From NCBI GenBank assembly GCA_019915015.1, contig JAHBBC010000001.1, forward strand, positions 744,001 to 808,000: a stretch of 64,000 nt of DNA, read 5' to 3'. This document shows, in pieces, positions 1-11,734 of the stretch (position 1 is its first letter; each line of letters opens with the position of its first letter). Made by a program: the position numbers and the translations under genes. The DNA is from Auriscalpium vulgare (taxonomy: Eukaryota; Basidiomycota; Agaricomycetes; Russulales; Auriscalpiaceae). The notes under the pieces are model-generated. The model saw only the letters and a program-made list of their open reading frames with translations. It made no database searches and had not been told where the DNA came from.

Positions 1-893
1 CTTGACTCTGCAGGGTCTTACCGTGCCTGGTGCCGCTTATAACCCGTTGCCAGCGCTGGCAGGCAAACGAGCAACGCAAGGCTGGTGGTGGCTGGCAGCC
101 GCTTACAAGCCCCTCTTAGGGATCTTATGGAGGGTTACAGCCATAAGGGCTTTAAGTTAAGTAATTGCAAGCGGGTCTGCCGGCTGATATTCGAGACCCG
201 GATCTTGCGGCGCTGGGCCACCTTGTGAAGGTTATAACTGCCTACAACCGGCCATAATTTCCTTGCACATTTGCTGATGTAAGTGATCGAGCACAAGCAA
301 AAGGCGGCGACGTACGCTCTCGTACGCTGTGATCATTGCCGCCATCCGGCTAAACCAGCTCCCGTTGAGCACGTCGGGGGTACTACCTGGTACTACAAGA
401 CGATGCTACAAGACGCATCATCAGTATTGTCGCCGCGGATACAGATTGAGCCTGAGAGATAAGGAATCGTACTGCCATGCTCAGCAATGGCTCTCTAAAA
501 GCTAGTGGCTCTGCCGAACAGTGTTTTCAGCACGTTCAATCCCATTCGTCACAACTATCACCATTACTCACCGCCTGAGCCAGGACCGCCGGTTACACCC
601 ACAGAGATGTTTACATTGGCACCAGACTGAGCAGAGCCATGATTGGCATTTATGCCCACGGAGATGTTATTGTTGGCACCCTGCGGAGTGTGGAAAGGCA
701 GCGTCGGCGCTGCAGACTGTTGCGGAGCTCCAGCTGGACTCCCGGCGGCGCCGTCGCGCAGAATATTCCGACTGTGCTCATCTTGAACAGCGTCCGACGC
801 TATCTTCCCGACATATCAAGTGACAAATGAAATTGGTGATGCAGGATCCAAAGGCTAGAATACGTACCCGAACGGCGCATTTTGCCTTGTATG
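1..893. other. No recognisable gene
   Basis: Short open frames at 521-830 overlap each other in two frames and have no recognisable motif, intron pattern or codon character. I see no RNA gene or transposon end here. The stretch is best treated as intergenic or decayed sequence. Confidence 0.5.
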
Positions 894-1236
894 TTATATT
901 CGCATATTCCCGGACTTGAAAGAATGTGCGTATACCGATATTGCCGGTCTCGAGCTTCGACCTCCTCTTGGTAATTCTGCTAGCTCATGAATAGCTGTCG
1001 GCGAAAAGAAGATGGATGCATACTCTTCAAAAATGAGTCCTAGTTTCTCACGTGTTTCTTTGGGCATTAGAGCCCCAAATTCATCTACTAATGCCTTTAT
1101 TTCATTAGTGTGAGCGATCGCCTCCTTGAAGCGCTTCTTCGGCGACAATTTGTCCAGGGCTTTATCGAACAATCAAGCCAGAATCTTGGACATCAGTTTC
1201 TCTGCTTCGGGTGAGATCGCAGCCGCCATTTGGTGA
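894..1236 (-). pseudogene. Small helical hypothetical protein, interrupted by a stop
   Basis: Reading from the ATG at 1236, about 18 codons (MAAAISPEAEKLMSKILA) run into an in-frame TGA. The same frame then continues for about 93 codons with a coherent, charged, probably helical sequence (FDKALDKLSPKKRF and onward). A TATA-like box lies about 115 bp upstream on the same strand, as expected for a real gene. The stop would need only a CGA-to-TGA transition. I do not recognise the family. An intron that removes the stop cannot be excluded, but no GT-AG pair close to the stop keeps the frame. Confidence 0.4.
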
Positions 1237-1350
1237 GTCGACGAGATCGAGCAGAGTGGGAAGGGTAAAGCTGGGCAGCTAGTAGTGACGGGGAGATGGC
1301 AGATTGCTGAGGCAGGTACCGTGACAATGAGACGATTGACAGACGTGTGG

Positions 1351-1358
1351 TTTTATAT
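1351..1358 (-). promoter_or_regulatory. TATA-like box upstream of the 894-1236 reading frame
   Basis: The minus strand reads ATATAAAA about 115 bp before the ATG at 1236. The position suits a core promoter with a leader of roughly 80 nt. The call rests on sequence and spacing only. Confidence 0.35.
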
Positions 1359-1637
1359 GATGGAGCTGTGTGAGAATCCGGGAACTTTTCCCTGCGCTCC
1401 TGCGCACGAACGGCTCAGCCGCGACTGCGCCATTGTTCCCGAAGTATTAAGCAGAGCATAGAAATAGAGGCGCCTCTGTACTGATTGACTGGAGTGGACC
1501 GTGTCGTTCTCAGGGTCGGCGGCCGAAACTTTGGCACGCGTACGGCACTGGATACGGACACGCGCCGTTGTCTTCTCTATTGGCCCTCCCCTGCCCCCTC
1601 CCCCTTCCCTTCCGCTCCACTCCCCCTATACTCTACC

Positions 1638-3068
1638 ATGACATCTAGACGCGAAAGGAAGGCAGCTGAACGCGCAAGGAAGGCTGCTGAAGCCGAAGAG
1701 TGCCGACTGCAGGACGAGCGTGCTACGGCATGGTTGAGCACCATTGACATGACTGACACCAGGTTAATGGAGGCAAACCCCGCACACCTTCCTAAATACG
1801 AGAGAAGCTGGCTTGAAAATCAGAAGGTAATAGAGGCGGCAGGATACAGGCTTCGTCCTCGTTATCGGGAGGGCTGGAAGCCTTCATGGACTCGGTGGAG
1901 GCTGCCGCAGAGCTGGTTCGAGGACGGCCAGTTCAACCCGGTGAGTCATCTACATGACAGTGGCGACAGCAACTGATTCTGCTAGACACCCACTGTCATG
2001 GACGCTACCCGTGTTGCAGACGGGAAGCAAGTCGTCCTCAAATTGGTGCCTGAGACATGTGTGTTCGAGGAGGAGATGGCAAAGCTGTTCTCTACTGAGC
2101 CGCATCGGCTGGTTCCCCAGAACCACTGCATTCCCCTCGAAGATACGCTCAAGCTCCCGGATAAGCCTATGCCAACGCTGGTATATCCTAGGATGCGCCC
2201 GTACAACGACCCGCGGTTTAGAACATTTGGAGAGGTCGTAGCTTTTATCCATCAGATATTTGAGGTAAGTCCTTACTCTCTCCTGCTAAATTGTGAGGAC
2301 GCTCATCCGTCGGGCAGGGGATCGAATATATGCACAAGCTCCATATTGCGCACAAGTAATGCTCTTCGCCATGTGTAACAGAGCTGAGTGCTTATGATCG
2401 CATGCAGGGACTGTACTGGCCAGAATATCGTCTTTGACCCTAGCGGGATGTACCCAAACTCTTTCCACCCGATCAAGAAGAACCGTACCCTCAACTACCA
2501 TTGGTATGCAAAGTCTTATACGCGCACTCAGCGTCCACCCCGCTACTACATTATCGATTTCGGCGCGACAAAATACTACGATCCTGCGAACGGCCCACCC
2601 TTGGACTTTGCCATCCGCGGCGGAGACAAGTCGGTTCCGGAATTCCGCAACTTTCCCAATGTACCCCCACAAAATCCCTTCCCGACGGATATCTACTACC
2701 TCGGAAACTTGCTACGCGAGGATTTCATGAAGGTGCGAGCGATACCAATGTTTTCAAATAAATGCATTTCTCACTGTCCAGGGCAGAAGTACTACGGCTT
2801 TGAGTTCCTCGAGCCTCTCGTTGCCGATATGGTGCAGGACGACCCGAGCTTGCGGCCGACGATCAGCGTTGTCGTGTCCAGGTTTGCTGAGATCACCGCC
2901 GCGCTCACAACTTGGACGCTACGCTCTCGCCTTGTCGGCAGGAAGGATTCTTTCATCTTCGGTCCGTTTAGGTGGATTCGTCACGTCTACCGCACGACAG
3001 GGTACATAATCACGCGTACCCCGGCTCTGGCTATGCCTCGAGATGAACCTGTCTCGCAAACGCAATAG
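1638..3068 (+). CDS. Protein-kinase-like protein (basidiomycete-expanded family)
   Basis: This is a five-exon gene of 408 residues, with exons 1638-1940, 1986-2264, 2318-2355, 2408-2732 and 2787-3068. All introns are GT-AG, 45-54 nt, and keep the frame. The N-terminus is basic and coiled-coil-like (SRRERKAAERARKAAEAEE). A VAIK-like segment (KQVVLKLVPE) follows, then a catalytic loop HKDCTGQN at about residues 206-213, where K replaces the usual R of HRD, and a DFG motif (IDFGATKYY, D257). The C-lobe ends with a W/R-rich tail. The catalytic Asp, Asn and the DFG motif are present, so activity is possible, but substrates are unknown. Families of this type are abundant in Agaricomycetes. The start was chosen because the longer frame upstream lacks an ATG. 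A relic of the same family lies at about 58.8-59.3 kb. Confidence 0.85.
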
Positions 3069-6000
3069 TCCTCGGCGCTCTTGGCTCACATTTAACTGAT
3101 ACCCACCACTTACTGTCTTTACTGTTGTGCCCAGGTTTTCATCTCGCTCATTGAATATGTCTTCGAGTTTCACTAGGAAATCATTCCCTCTGTCGGCCAA
3201 CGCACGTACGTGCGAATTTGTTCGAACGCGACAGTTGAAACGTCGCCCCGGCGCGTTTTCGGCGCGTCTCAGCTTGTCATGAGCCCGTTGCCACTCGGCG
3301 CCATCTTGGTGAACGCGGAGCCCCCTTTCCGTCTCCACAAGTAATCACCGCGCTTCTCTGGTTTCTCGCACTCGTTCTCTCTAGCTTGCTCCTTTGTCCC
3401 TAGAAGCGCCTCGAGGTGAACACGCTGACCGGATCCAGGGGGACCCTGCCGTGAACGTTTCAGCTTGCGGTGCCCGAGAACCTTGTACCGTTGCGCTGGC
3501 GGCTCTGAAGAATACCTGTGCGTGGCAGAAGCTCCTGACATCTTCGCTTGGAGCTAGTGCGCGTCCTTTCCGCCGCTCATACAACTTTTGCGGTGCACAG
3601 ATTCCCAGCACGGTGGGTAAAATGCACAATGTCTACGTGCTGGACGCCCTCGTCTGACTTCCCATTGTCCGTCTTCAGACATATCATACATTCATCTCGG
3701 TGATCTTCTCATAGATAGGTAAAGGCCAATGATCGGGGACCTTGCGCAGCTTCTGGTAGCTGGCGAGCCGTGATGATCGCGCTACACAGGCGGCGGTCCC
3801 AATAGTAATGGCATCTACGTCGCCCTACTACGCACCCTTATTCTTCCATAATGAATGAACCGTGCCATCGTGAGCTGCCACGTCCCATGTTTTCGATTCA
3901 GTGTTACAGTCCGCCGATCGTTCTCATTCAGAGCTAGCAAACGGCGAGCTCGGCTGTTTCCAGCTTCCCGGTGATGTAGTTCACGCGACCTCATCCCGGC
4001 GCCCTGTGACAATTGTGCCACTCCAGCAGAAGTGGCCTCGAGCGGCCTGCGAGGTCATCTGCCGCACTGGCATAGGGTACGCGCCATACTCGCACGTTCA
4101 TGTAATGTACACGGCCCTATCCTATCCTTTCCGCAACAATGCCGACCTCGATCATGGCATGTACCCCACACGCCACAAGCCGCATGCCAGTCTCTTGTTT
4201 CTCAAAACTGCCTGAAGAGAGACGATTATCAGCTGCTCCGTCCTCGCAAATTGTTGCATTGTGTGTATACAACGAGCGCCCCAGAGACATGGCGGCCAGG
4301 GCCGTATTCAAATGACCTCGCCTCCTGAAATTAAGCGAAACACCCCTACCGTCATTCCTTCTTGTCAAGCCTGGATCGCTTCGCCTGATACCGAAAATGC
4401 CTACCGCTGCCATGTTGACGGCCGCGCCGGACGAAGCTGCCTCCGAAGTGAGTGCTGCGAGGAGGCGCGCGCGGTTGGACAGTGTCGACGTAAGCGAGAC
4501 CGGGCGCGAGAACGGGGATCACGACGAACGTACGCAGCACCGCGCCCTGTCTTGCAGTTTCGGATCTTGTGCCCTATGAGTACTACAATAATTCTCCTTT
4601 TAGCCATTGCAACACCGCCGCGCGCATGCCGTCGACGTGAGCACGGCGCTTTTGAAACCGAGGATACGATATGGGATACAAAGCTTCTTAAGACTTAACA
4701 ATGAAGGTGAGTGATGGGCGACGTAGACATGATCAACGACGTACCGTCTTCCGTTATTCCTTGTTGTCAGAATACGGTGAGATTGTCTCGCCTCCGAGCG
4801 CCGAGATTATTTCTCAGCGAGCTAGGCCAAGGCCGCTTTCCGCCCGCCAGCTGTGACGACTTTTTCACTCCGCACAAATCTACGGCACGCGGAAATCCTA
4901 CGTGTAGAAGGTAAGTAAACAAGGAGTCATAGAGAGACTGTAGATTTCACCATGCGACAGGTTGCCGCATATACGTCGCCAATGATATTTCCCATAGATG
5001 GGGCACGTCCCCTCATCGCCTGTTCTCCTGAACTCGACTGATGCCGACTGTGCCGACTGCGTCACCTAAATACCGGCTCCATCGCCATTGCCAGCACCAC
5101 GACGGCACCACCTCCAGGATGCTTACCGTCGGCCGCCGCTCCTGCGGTCCTCGTCCATGCATCCTGCAAAATGTTCCGCGGGCCACGGAGGAGAACATTG
5201 GATGCAACAGACGCGACAGAAAAGGCGTTGAACGCCCTCAAGTTGAGTGTGCTCACCGATATCGCCGCCATGCCGTAGGTGCCCTGTGCCTTCGCGTCTA
5301 CCCAGCCCTCCTCTAAGTCACCGTGCCGATTACGGGAGTACGCCTGGTGTTGCAAGATGTCATAACAGCATGACCGTAGCGTTCATGCAGTGCGATCTCT
5401 GATGAAGGCGCGTGAGGTATTTAGTGCGCGAGGCGGAGGTAAAATCTTGTCGTGCTCACCAGGATGACAGCAGATGGGTCGTAAAAAAGGCTTACAACGG
5501 CGGTCTGGTGTATTGACGAGTCATAGGAGGCGCTTGACTGTGGATATGTCGATCAGGCGAGGGCAAGAAGAGGTCGGCGCAGGAGCCTGGAGGGAAAAGC
5601 GGTCTTGCTCGGCATCTTTTGGTCGGCGCGCAGGCCAGGTGACGAGAATGCACTGTGATGAGTGTTACTTGCGTACTCCTTCAGCACTCCTGGGAGGACC
5701 TGGGTTGTACTTCGCATCGTGGAGGACAAGATGGATGCATAAGTCGACACTCGTAGAGTAGCGTCATTATCACAATGAAACCACGCACATTACTATTTCC
5801 CTCCCCCCATTCACCTCCTCCGACACGATTTTGAATGCCTTGCGTGCTCAAAGACTCTAGGGGAGTTGCTGGGGAGGGTAAGTAGGTGACTACTATGTAA
5901 CGGCCGCGGCGGCACGTCGGTGATGGCTTCGGCGATTCCGGCAACGCGCCGCGCGCAACCAGCCTCTGATCCCTGCGTCTTTCTACCCTCTAAGTATGCC

Positions 6001-6343
6001 GTCCACGGCGGCGCATGAAGCCACCCACATTCAACTGAGCGCGCAGTAAAAGATGCTTTGCGCACGGCCCTCGTGTCCCTACCTCCAGCCGCGCTCGACC
6101 ACCACCACCCTCATCGCTTCGCTCCGATGATCCGTGAAGCGGGCGGTGGTGATGCGGTGTTTGGCGAGCCGCGCTGAGCACTGACGGTGGTAACGAACGA
6201 TCAGGCAGGCCTTCAGGGTGTGCTATAGTCACCGTTGCCGACCTTGCGCGGAAGACAATCGTTCCGCTGCTAGGGTATTCGCTCGGTCGAGGAGTATTCG
6301 TAGCTGGAGGAAACGCGCCCGGATTAAGTAATGCAGGCATGGC
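3069..6343. other. Gene-poor interval with decayed sequence
   Basis: No open frame over about 145 codons and no recognisable domain on either strand. The many short frames overlap in conflicting directions. Around 6150-6240 the sequence resembles the region upstream of the P450 gene at 34.57 kb (GCGCTAAGCACTGACGGTGA-like block), so at least part of this stretch is a duplicated and degenerated promoter fragment. It ends at the target-site duplication of the hAT element. Confidence 0.5.
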
Positions 6344-6351
6344 AAGATGAC
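6344..6351 (+). repeat. hAT target-site duplication, left copy
   Basis: AAGATGAC, identical to 11682-11689 immediately outside the other transposon end. Eight-bp duplications are the hallmark of hAT insertion. Confidence 0.93.
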
Positions 6352-6371
6352 TAGTGTTGCGGGAAAAACCT
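6352..6371 (+). repeat. hAT left terminal inverted repeat
   Basis: TAGTGTTGCGGGAAAAACCT. It matches the reverse complement of 11662-11681 at 19 of 20 bases (T/C at position 4). A terminal TAG is typical of hAT ends. The next ~90 bp contain repeated GGTACCGG/CCGGTACC-type palindromic motifs, also seen inside the right end. Confidence 0.93.
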
Positions 6372-6730
6372 CTGGCCAGTATCCCCCCGGTAAGGTACCG
6401 GTGGCGCTCCTAGCCGGGGAGGTATCAAACCGGTACCGTACCAGGGAAATAGTCACGTGATGTTTAGTTCCCACGCAGTAGCAGCTCGATTTTCGCGTAC
6501 ACACGAGGATTTGGAATGGTTTCAATGCATCAGATGAAGATTTAGCAGTGTATGTATCCATAGCCAAATTGCCAGAGCTTAGCCGTAGGTGCCCCGACCT
6601 GTACGAATTCGCTGCTGCCTGCTACACAAGTGTCATGATTTGTCAGCAGACGCGGCTTTTGCAAGGCTGCCGCAGCACTCGAGCGTACATTGTAACAACG
6701 CGTACAATACATACTGAAACCTCGGGAGGC

Positions 6731-9700
6731 TTATTGAAACAAGGCATCTGTGCTGAAATCATTGTCCTCTTCATCAGAATCTGGTATGCTCTCGTCCCTA
6801 GCCTGACCTGCACTGACTCCGACAGCAGGGTTCCGACGTGCAGGAAGCTGAGCTTCCTCCGCGAGGACATCAGATAAAATTGCAGACCTCAGGTTGATGT
6901 GAGGCATCTTGATGAAAGCATTGGCAGGTTCGTACGGTTCTGCCAGGTCTTCACCTTGAACGTCATTGTCGTCATTGTCGTCTTCTTCGTCCGACATCGG
7001 TGCGGGTGCGTTTTCTGAAGAGGGGAATACCTTCTTTTCGATGTTGTAGAACTTGACCGAAGGGAATTGATTAGTGTGCGCGCGCACCTGCTCGAATGGT
7101 TGGAACACTGTGTACTTCAATAAAGAACGGAGGTTGCTTACCTTGCTCTTAGACATGTGGTACTGTCGGACTTGAGTCATTGCAGACATGTTATGCACGG
7201 ATAGCCGATTCCTATGCTTTGGAGTAAGCCATGTGAATGTAGAGCCAGTCCGTTCATCGGGCATGGAGTTGACTCGGACGGAATACAGTTTGATAGCGAG
7301 ATGCTATTCATGACAGCATCAGTCGGCAGCGCTCGGTGAATCATACGGACACGAACACGTACCGGAAGGATGTGCACATTATCAGAGCCAACACGGCCCT
7401 TCCACCACTTAAGGACCGCCTGCGGAACCGTATCGTCGAGCGGATGATCGAATGGGAACTGGTGTCGAGCATAGGCTAGAGTTTCCCTGTGAAGTTGGGC
7501 TGTAAATGATTTCCCTTTTTTTGCCCACTTCAAGAATGCCTTCTTATGGCCATGAACGATCTCTTTCTCTCCGATGTTGGCTAAGAAGCGGACAACGGAC
7601 TCGAAAATTGATGGATGCCGAACACCAATGAGTGTCACCTTCTCGCCTTCCGGTAGCCACAGGTCCGACGTGATAAGATCTGATTGATGCACACATAAGA
7701 CAGCGACGAGATGCAAGCAAAAGAATGGCTCTAACCAGGGTTCAGATATGCTGCAGCAAGGTATGCATTATTAGCTATGTTGCCATCCAGAAAGAGTTGG
7801 CGATGTCGCGCATTGAGGATGCCGCGGATGGCGTTCGCGACCTCAGCGTCAAAATACAGCCTAGGATTTTGAAAGGCGTCCTCTGTTGCACGAATAACAG
7901 CATGCCAGAATATATAGACGTCGGCAGCAGTCGCCTCCAGAGCCTCCAGGCAGGCTAATGCCTTTGTTGCAGGCAAAGTGGCCGCGATGAACTGGGAGAG
8001 ACCAGACTCGAACTTGAATGTCTGGTGATCATCCGGTGCAGGCTGAAAATACTCAGCAATTTCCTGCGAATGTTGTCAGCAAGTCATTTCGTCTAGTCGA
8101 TCCATCAATTGTACCTCATAAAGTCCGTTAGGCGATTCACGGATGACTTTCTTGATCGCAGCTGAGGACCGATGGACAGAGCGAGCAGAGAGCGGGATTG
8201 TTGCGAATCTCGTCTTTCCGATAGCCTCCAGGCCGCGTCCTGTCTTTAGTTTTTCACGAGCTTTCTTGAGGGCTGCATGTCCAGCGTGCGAGGTATGAAA
8301 TAATGTTATTGTCTGCCGCACCACACGGATGATCTGGTTGCGGATTAGATCTGATTAATGCTGGTAGTGTGGACGTTTGCGCACCGGTTTGAAAACATCA
8401 ATGAGATTAATCTCAAGGATTGTGCGATTCAAGTGATGGCAAACATCCGCAAGATTGAGCGCAGTGGGCATGAGGGCCAGAATTGCAATGGAACGCGAGG
8501 CTCGCGTGTTACCCGTGCTATCACATGTCAGGCCGGAAAACCTGGACGGACCGATGGCATTGACAATCTGCGCGAAGTTGTTAGAAATTGCTGAAGTAGT
8601 TAAGTTCCAATGCCCACGCACCGGACTTGCGACATTCTCAACAATCCAAGGTGCAGTGTGCGACTCGGAAGTTGCCTCCCGTGTGTCCATCAAGTATACT
8701 TCACGGTCTGAGGTCGAGACGTGTACAGTCCAGTAGGACTCACGACCTGTCGAAGTTCCGCCGTCATAGGAGAGAGTGAGGTCTTCCTGACCTTGCAGAT
8801 ACTTGAGTTGCTCCCGGCGGACCCACGATGCTTCGTTTACGATGCCTTCATATTCGAGCTTGTCTCTGGTTGAAGGTGCATATGATGGTAAGGCAATCTC
8901 AAGCATCTCCTTCCACTCCGGGCGCGAGACGATATATGTTGGCAAACCCGCGACGCATATGAGTTTAAGAATGGCAAGGTCGAGCTTTCTGTGACGCTCG
9001 AGCTTCCCAAGCGCCTTTGCTTGCCGAAAGAACGCATGTGTCGCGGCGCCTGCATCTTGCTTCTCCCCATCTTGTCCAATTCCATCTTGAGCTCCTAGTT
9101 CCTTCGCAACCATCATGGATCCTTTCGAATTGGTGAGCTCCTGGACCTGCGCAGACAGTGCCTTTCCAGCTGAATGTATGTGCACTTTCTCCCGCAGCTC
9201 TGAGGACAGCTTGGGGCAGTCCTTTGCATGACGAACGACTCGGATCAACGCTCGATGTCGGAAAGTATGATGGCAAGGGTTATCAGGACCTCCGACACAG
9301 CGCCAGAGCAGCGTAGTTGGATTGTCGCGGCGATAGCAAGCCTCGGTGAGAGCGTCCATCAGAGGATCCGGCGGCCGTCCTCCCCGGCGCGCATCCTTCT
9401 TCGGCTGCACCCATTTGACAAGGTCACCAGGGTTAAGCTCAATCTCCATGTCGCTCCCATCTTCTTCCCCCATCTCGTTCACATACGGAGCTGCGCCGTC
9501 CGCAACTCCTTCGGCATCTGATTTCTGTTCATCGAGCTGCTGGTCTTGCAGTACCGGTGAACTACTAGGCTGCTTGTGCGTAGCGACTGTGTTTCCGCCC
9601 GAACGCTTTGCAACCTGTAAGCAAAGCTTCTGTTACTTACTGCTGTCGCGCGCTGACAACCTCTTTGGGCACTTACAGTTGACGTTCCAGCAATATGCAG

Positions 9701-11248
9701 ATTCAACGGCGCCGGTTTGAAGACCTCGTCCCACTGCTGCTTGCTCCCCGCATTGCCGGAACTCTCCGCCGGTTCCTTTCCTTTCGAAGCGGCATTTTTC
9801 TTCGTGCGTTTGGCTGGCACGGTGAGTGGCGTGACATTGGTGGCTACACTCAGTCGCCTCTTAACGACGCCTTCTAGACTCAATAACTGCGGCTTCGTGA
9901 ACGCCGATGTGTGCGCACTTGCCCGTATAAGCATGCCAGGCGCTAGCATATTGGACTTGTATTTGAGACTGTCCTGCACTGTCGGTGAGTCGAGTCCGCA
10001 AGTAAGTGAAGCTGAGCGCGCACTGACCATGTCACGTAGGTAACACATTATGTCAGCAAGGTGTCGAATGCGTTGCACGACACAGTCTGTATCCGAGAGG
10101 AGATGGATGTCGTCGGGGATGAGATGGTGAGCAAGAGAATTGTGGCTGAGGACAGAGCAGGAGAAGCTGTCGAGCTGTGGGGTGCATGGTAACACGTTGA
10201 GTGAAAGCGGCCCAGTCGCTCCGTGTTGTCCTAACCACCATTCTATCATCTCCAACAGCTCGCGGGGCGGCTTCCGTCCAAGAGAATCAGCATAGAAAGC
10301 CGTGTGTGGCTCTACGCTGATCGCAACGGACACCCAGTGATTTGTCTCGTGTACGGCTGCTGGCAAGAGCACATCCGCGCCATCGATCCGCACCCCGATC
10401 GTCATTCCAACCTCCTTGAGTGATCCATCTTGCAGCTGCGAGCCAGCCAATCGTAGGGGAGTGATGCCGCGCATTGATTGGTAAGATGTTCCGCTAGCAT
10501 TGAGTCGTGCGCGGTTGCGGTACGTGTCAATGAGCTTGACTGATGCCGCACTCGGCAGTATACATGCCGGCTTGCCTTGTCTTTGCAGACGATGACCTAG
10601 CAGCATCCCCAGCTGATCCATATGCTCCGCCGCCAGCCAACGCCGACCACAGTACGATGTAAGCGTCTTTGGATCGACGCCCATCGTCGTTGGGAGGGGT
10701 ACGTCCCATGGCCAGTCGTCGAGGAGTGCTGACGTGTCTGCAGCAAGGGACTTCACCTCGTCGTTGAGCAAGCCCTCGGTCCAAGTCTTCAACCACGCAG
10801 TGGCCAGAGAAAGGCGCGCCTTGGCAGCGAGTATGCGCCGGACCTCGTACCAGTAGGTGAGAACCCACATCGGGGTTTTGAGTGTTTGTTGAGTGACCGA
10901 CTCTTGAACAGGATAGCCCAGGCAAGCATAGCCTGTCTCTAGGGCGGGGATGACGCGGTTTTGCAGGATTTCCAACACCTCGGTGTGCGGCGGCATCGGC
11001 CTAGAGAGCAGGACCATTGCATTTGCGGCCGTTATGAAGCTTTGGCCCTTCGAGAAGAGTGTGCTCTGCTGGAGCAGAGACGGCGCGTTCGCCTCCGGTG
11101 GGACAGGGAAATTTTGGATATCGGCATTGCGCAGGGCTGGTGTGGGTAGTAGGACATGTTTAATGTCGTCGGGAATGGGTATTCTTTTGAGGATATCACC
11201 CAGAGTTTGAAATGAGTCGATGTCGTGGATGACCTCGTCGTCCGCCAT
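6731..11248 (-). CDS. Ulp1-type cysteine protease / BED zinc finger / hAT transposase fusion protein
   Basis: Predicted as seven exons (11248-9677, 9614-8385, 8333-8115, 8063-7736, 7679-7363, 7303-7142, 7087-6731), 1,394 residues. The last intron (7088-7141) is in frame and less certain. Residues ~230-410 form a C48/Ulp1-like domain with the catalytic order His304 (ETNHWV), Asp321 (ADSLG), Gln358 and Cys364 (PQLDSFSC). Residues ~628-660 are a BED-like finger (Cys630, Cys638, Cys657). The hAT core follows: Asp808 (LSYDGGTS), Asp889 (CDSTGNT) and CHHLN at ~916. The C-terminus has the dimerisation block (DERTGSTFTWL, RNRL, MTQVRQYH) and then an acidic tail. The protease and transposase parts look like two genes, but the 9615-9676 intron joins them in frame, and the downstream part has no ATG near its 5' limit (first codon there is GTG). 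Role: excision and reintegration of the element. The protease role is unknown; SUMO removal is an inference from the family. Confidence 0.88.
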
Positions 11249-11661
11249 TTGACAGTTTTGAGGGTTGGCAAAATGTGCTAGGCCAGTGTCGAAGGTGAAG
11301 ATTGCGCCCTCATTTAGTCACTCACTACGGAGTGTAAATGTCGATCACAGCAACGGGTCGATCATACACACGTTGCTGCATACAACACTCTTGCAACTAT
11401 CCCATGCCGAGGCGGGATGTGTCTAATACCTCCTTAAACATCCGCGTAGCATTGCACAACCACCTTACGACTGCCGGCCATGTCTGCGTGCGAGGCTGCG
11501 AGCCTCATGGCTCATGGGCCGGCGCCGGGCGCCGGAGGGGCCGACACACATCACGTGCTGGAGGTATTGTACCGGGTATATTGGGGCCCAGGGCAGGGCA
11601 GGTATGGTACCGGTACTATACAGGTACATTACCGGGGAAAAACGTTTTCGGGGAAAAACTC

Positions 11662-11681
11662 AGGTTTTTCCCGCAACGCTA
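11662..11681 (-). repeat. hAT right terminal inverted repeat
   Basis: On the minus strand it reads TAGCGTTGCGGGAAAAACCT, one mismatch from the left end. Just inside lie further GGAAAAAC and GGTACCGG-type motifs. Confidence 0.93.
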
Positions 11682-11689
11682 AAGATGAC
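11682..11689 (+). repeat. hAT target-site duplication, right copy
   Basis: AAGATGAC, identical to 6344-6351. Confidence 0.93.
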
Positions 11690-11734
11690 ACTACTTAAGC
11701 GCTGGGGTACACGCCTTGCAGTCACGTGTGATCT

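Larger units (their letters stand above)
6352..11681 (-). mobile_element. Complete hAT-superfamily DNA transposon (5,330 bp) carrying a Ulp1-transposase fusion
   Basis: Both 20-bp terminal inverted repeats and both 8-bp target duplications are present, so the element boundaries are exact. Its one gene (6731-11248, minus) has all exons in frame with no stop, so the copy could be autonomous. The superfamily is supported independently by the ends (TAG, 8-bp TSD) and by the protein (BED-type finger, DSTGNT and CHHLN blocks, C-terminal dimerisation block). About 430 bp at the right and 380 bp at the left are non-coding subterminal DNA rich in GGTACC-type motifs, plausible transposase-binding sites. 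The near-identical ends and intact gene suggest a recent insertion. It landed about 45 bp from a P450 relic. Confidence 0.93.

Noticed and set aside
894..1236. TGA as selenocysteine in the small minus-strand frame
   Set aside because: Fungi of this group are not known to use selenocysteine, and no SECIS-like element was seen.
4261..4698. 145-codon plus-strand frame
   Set aside because: Arg/Cys-rich and antisense to other frames of similar size; no family resemblance or intron structure.
8355..9482. Separate hAT transposase gene starting at 9482
   Set aside because: The first codon there is GTG, no ATG with a leader precedes it, and the 9615-9676 intron links the frame directly to the Ulp1 exon. 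One fused gene is simpler.
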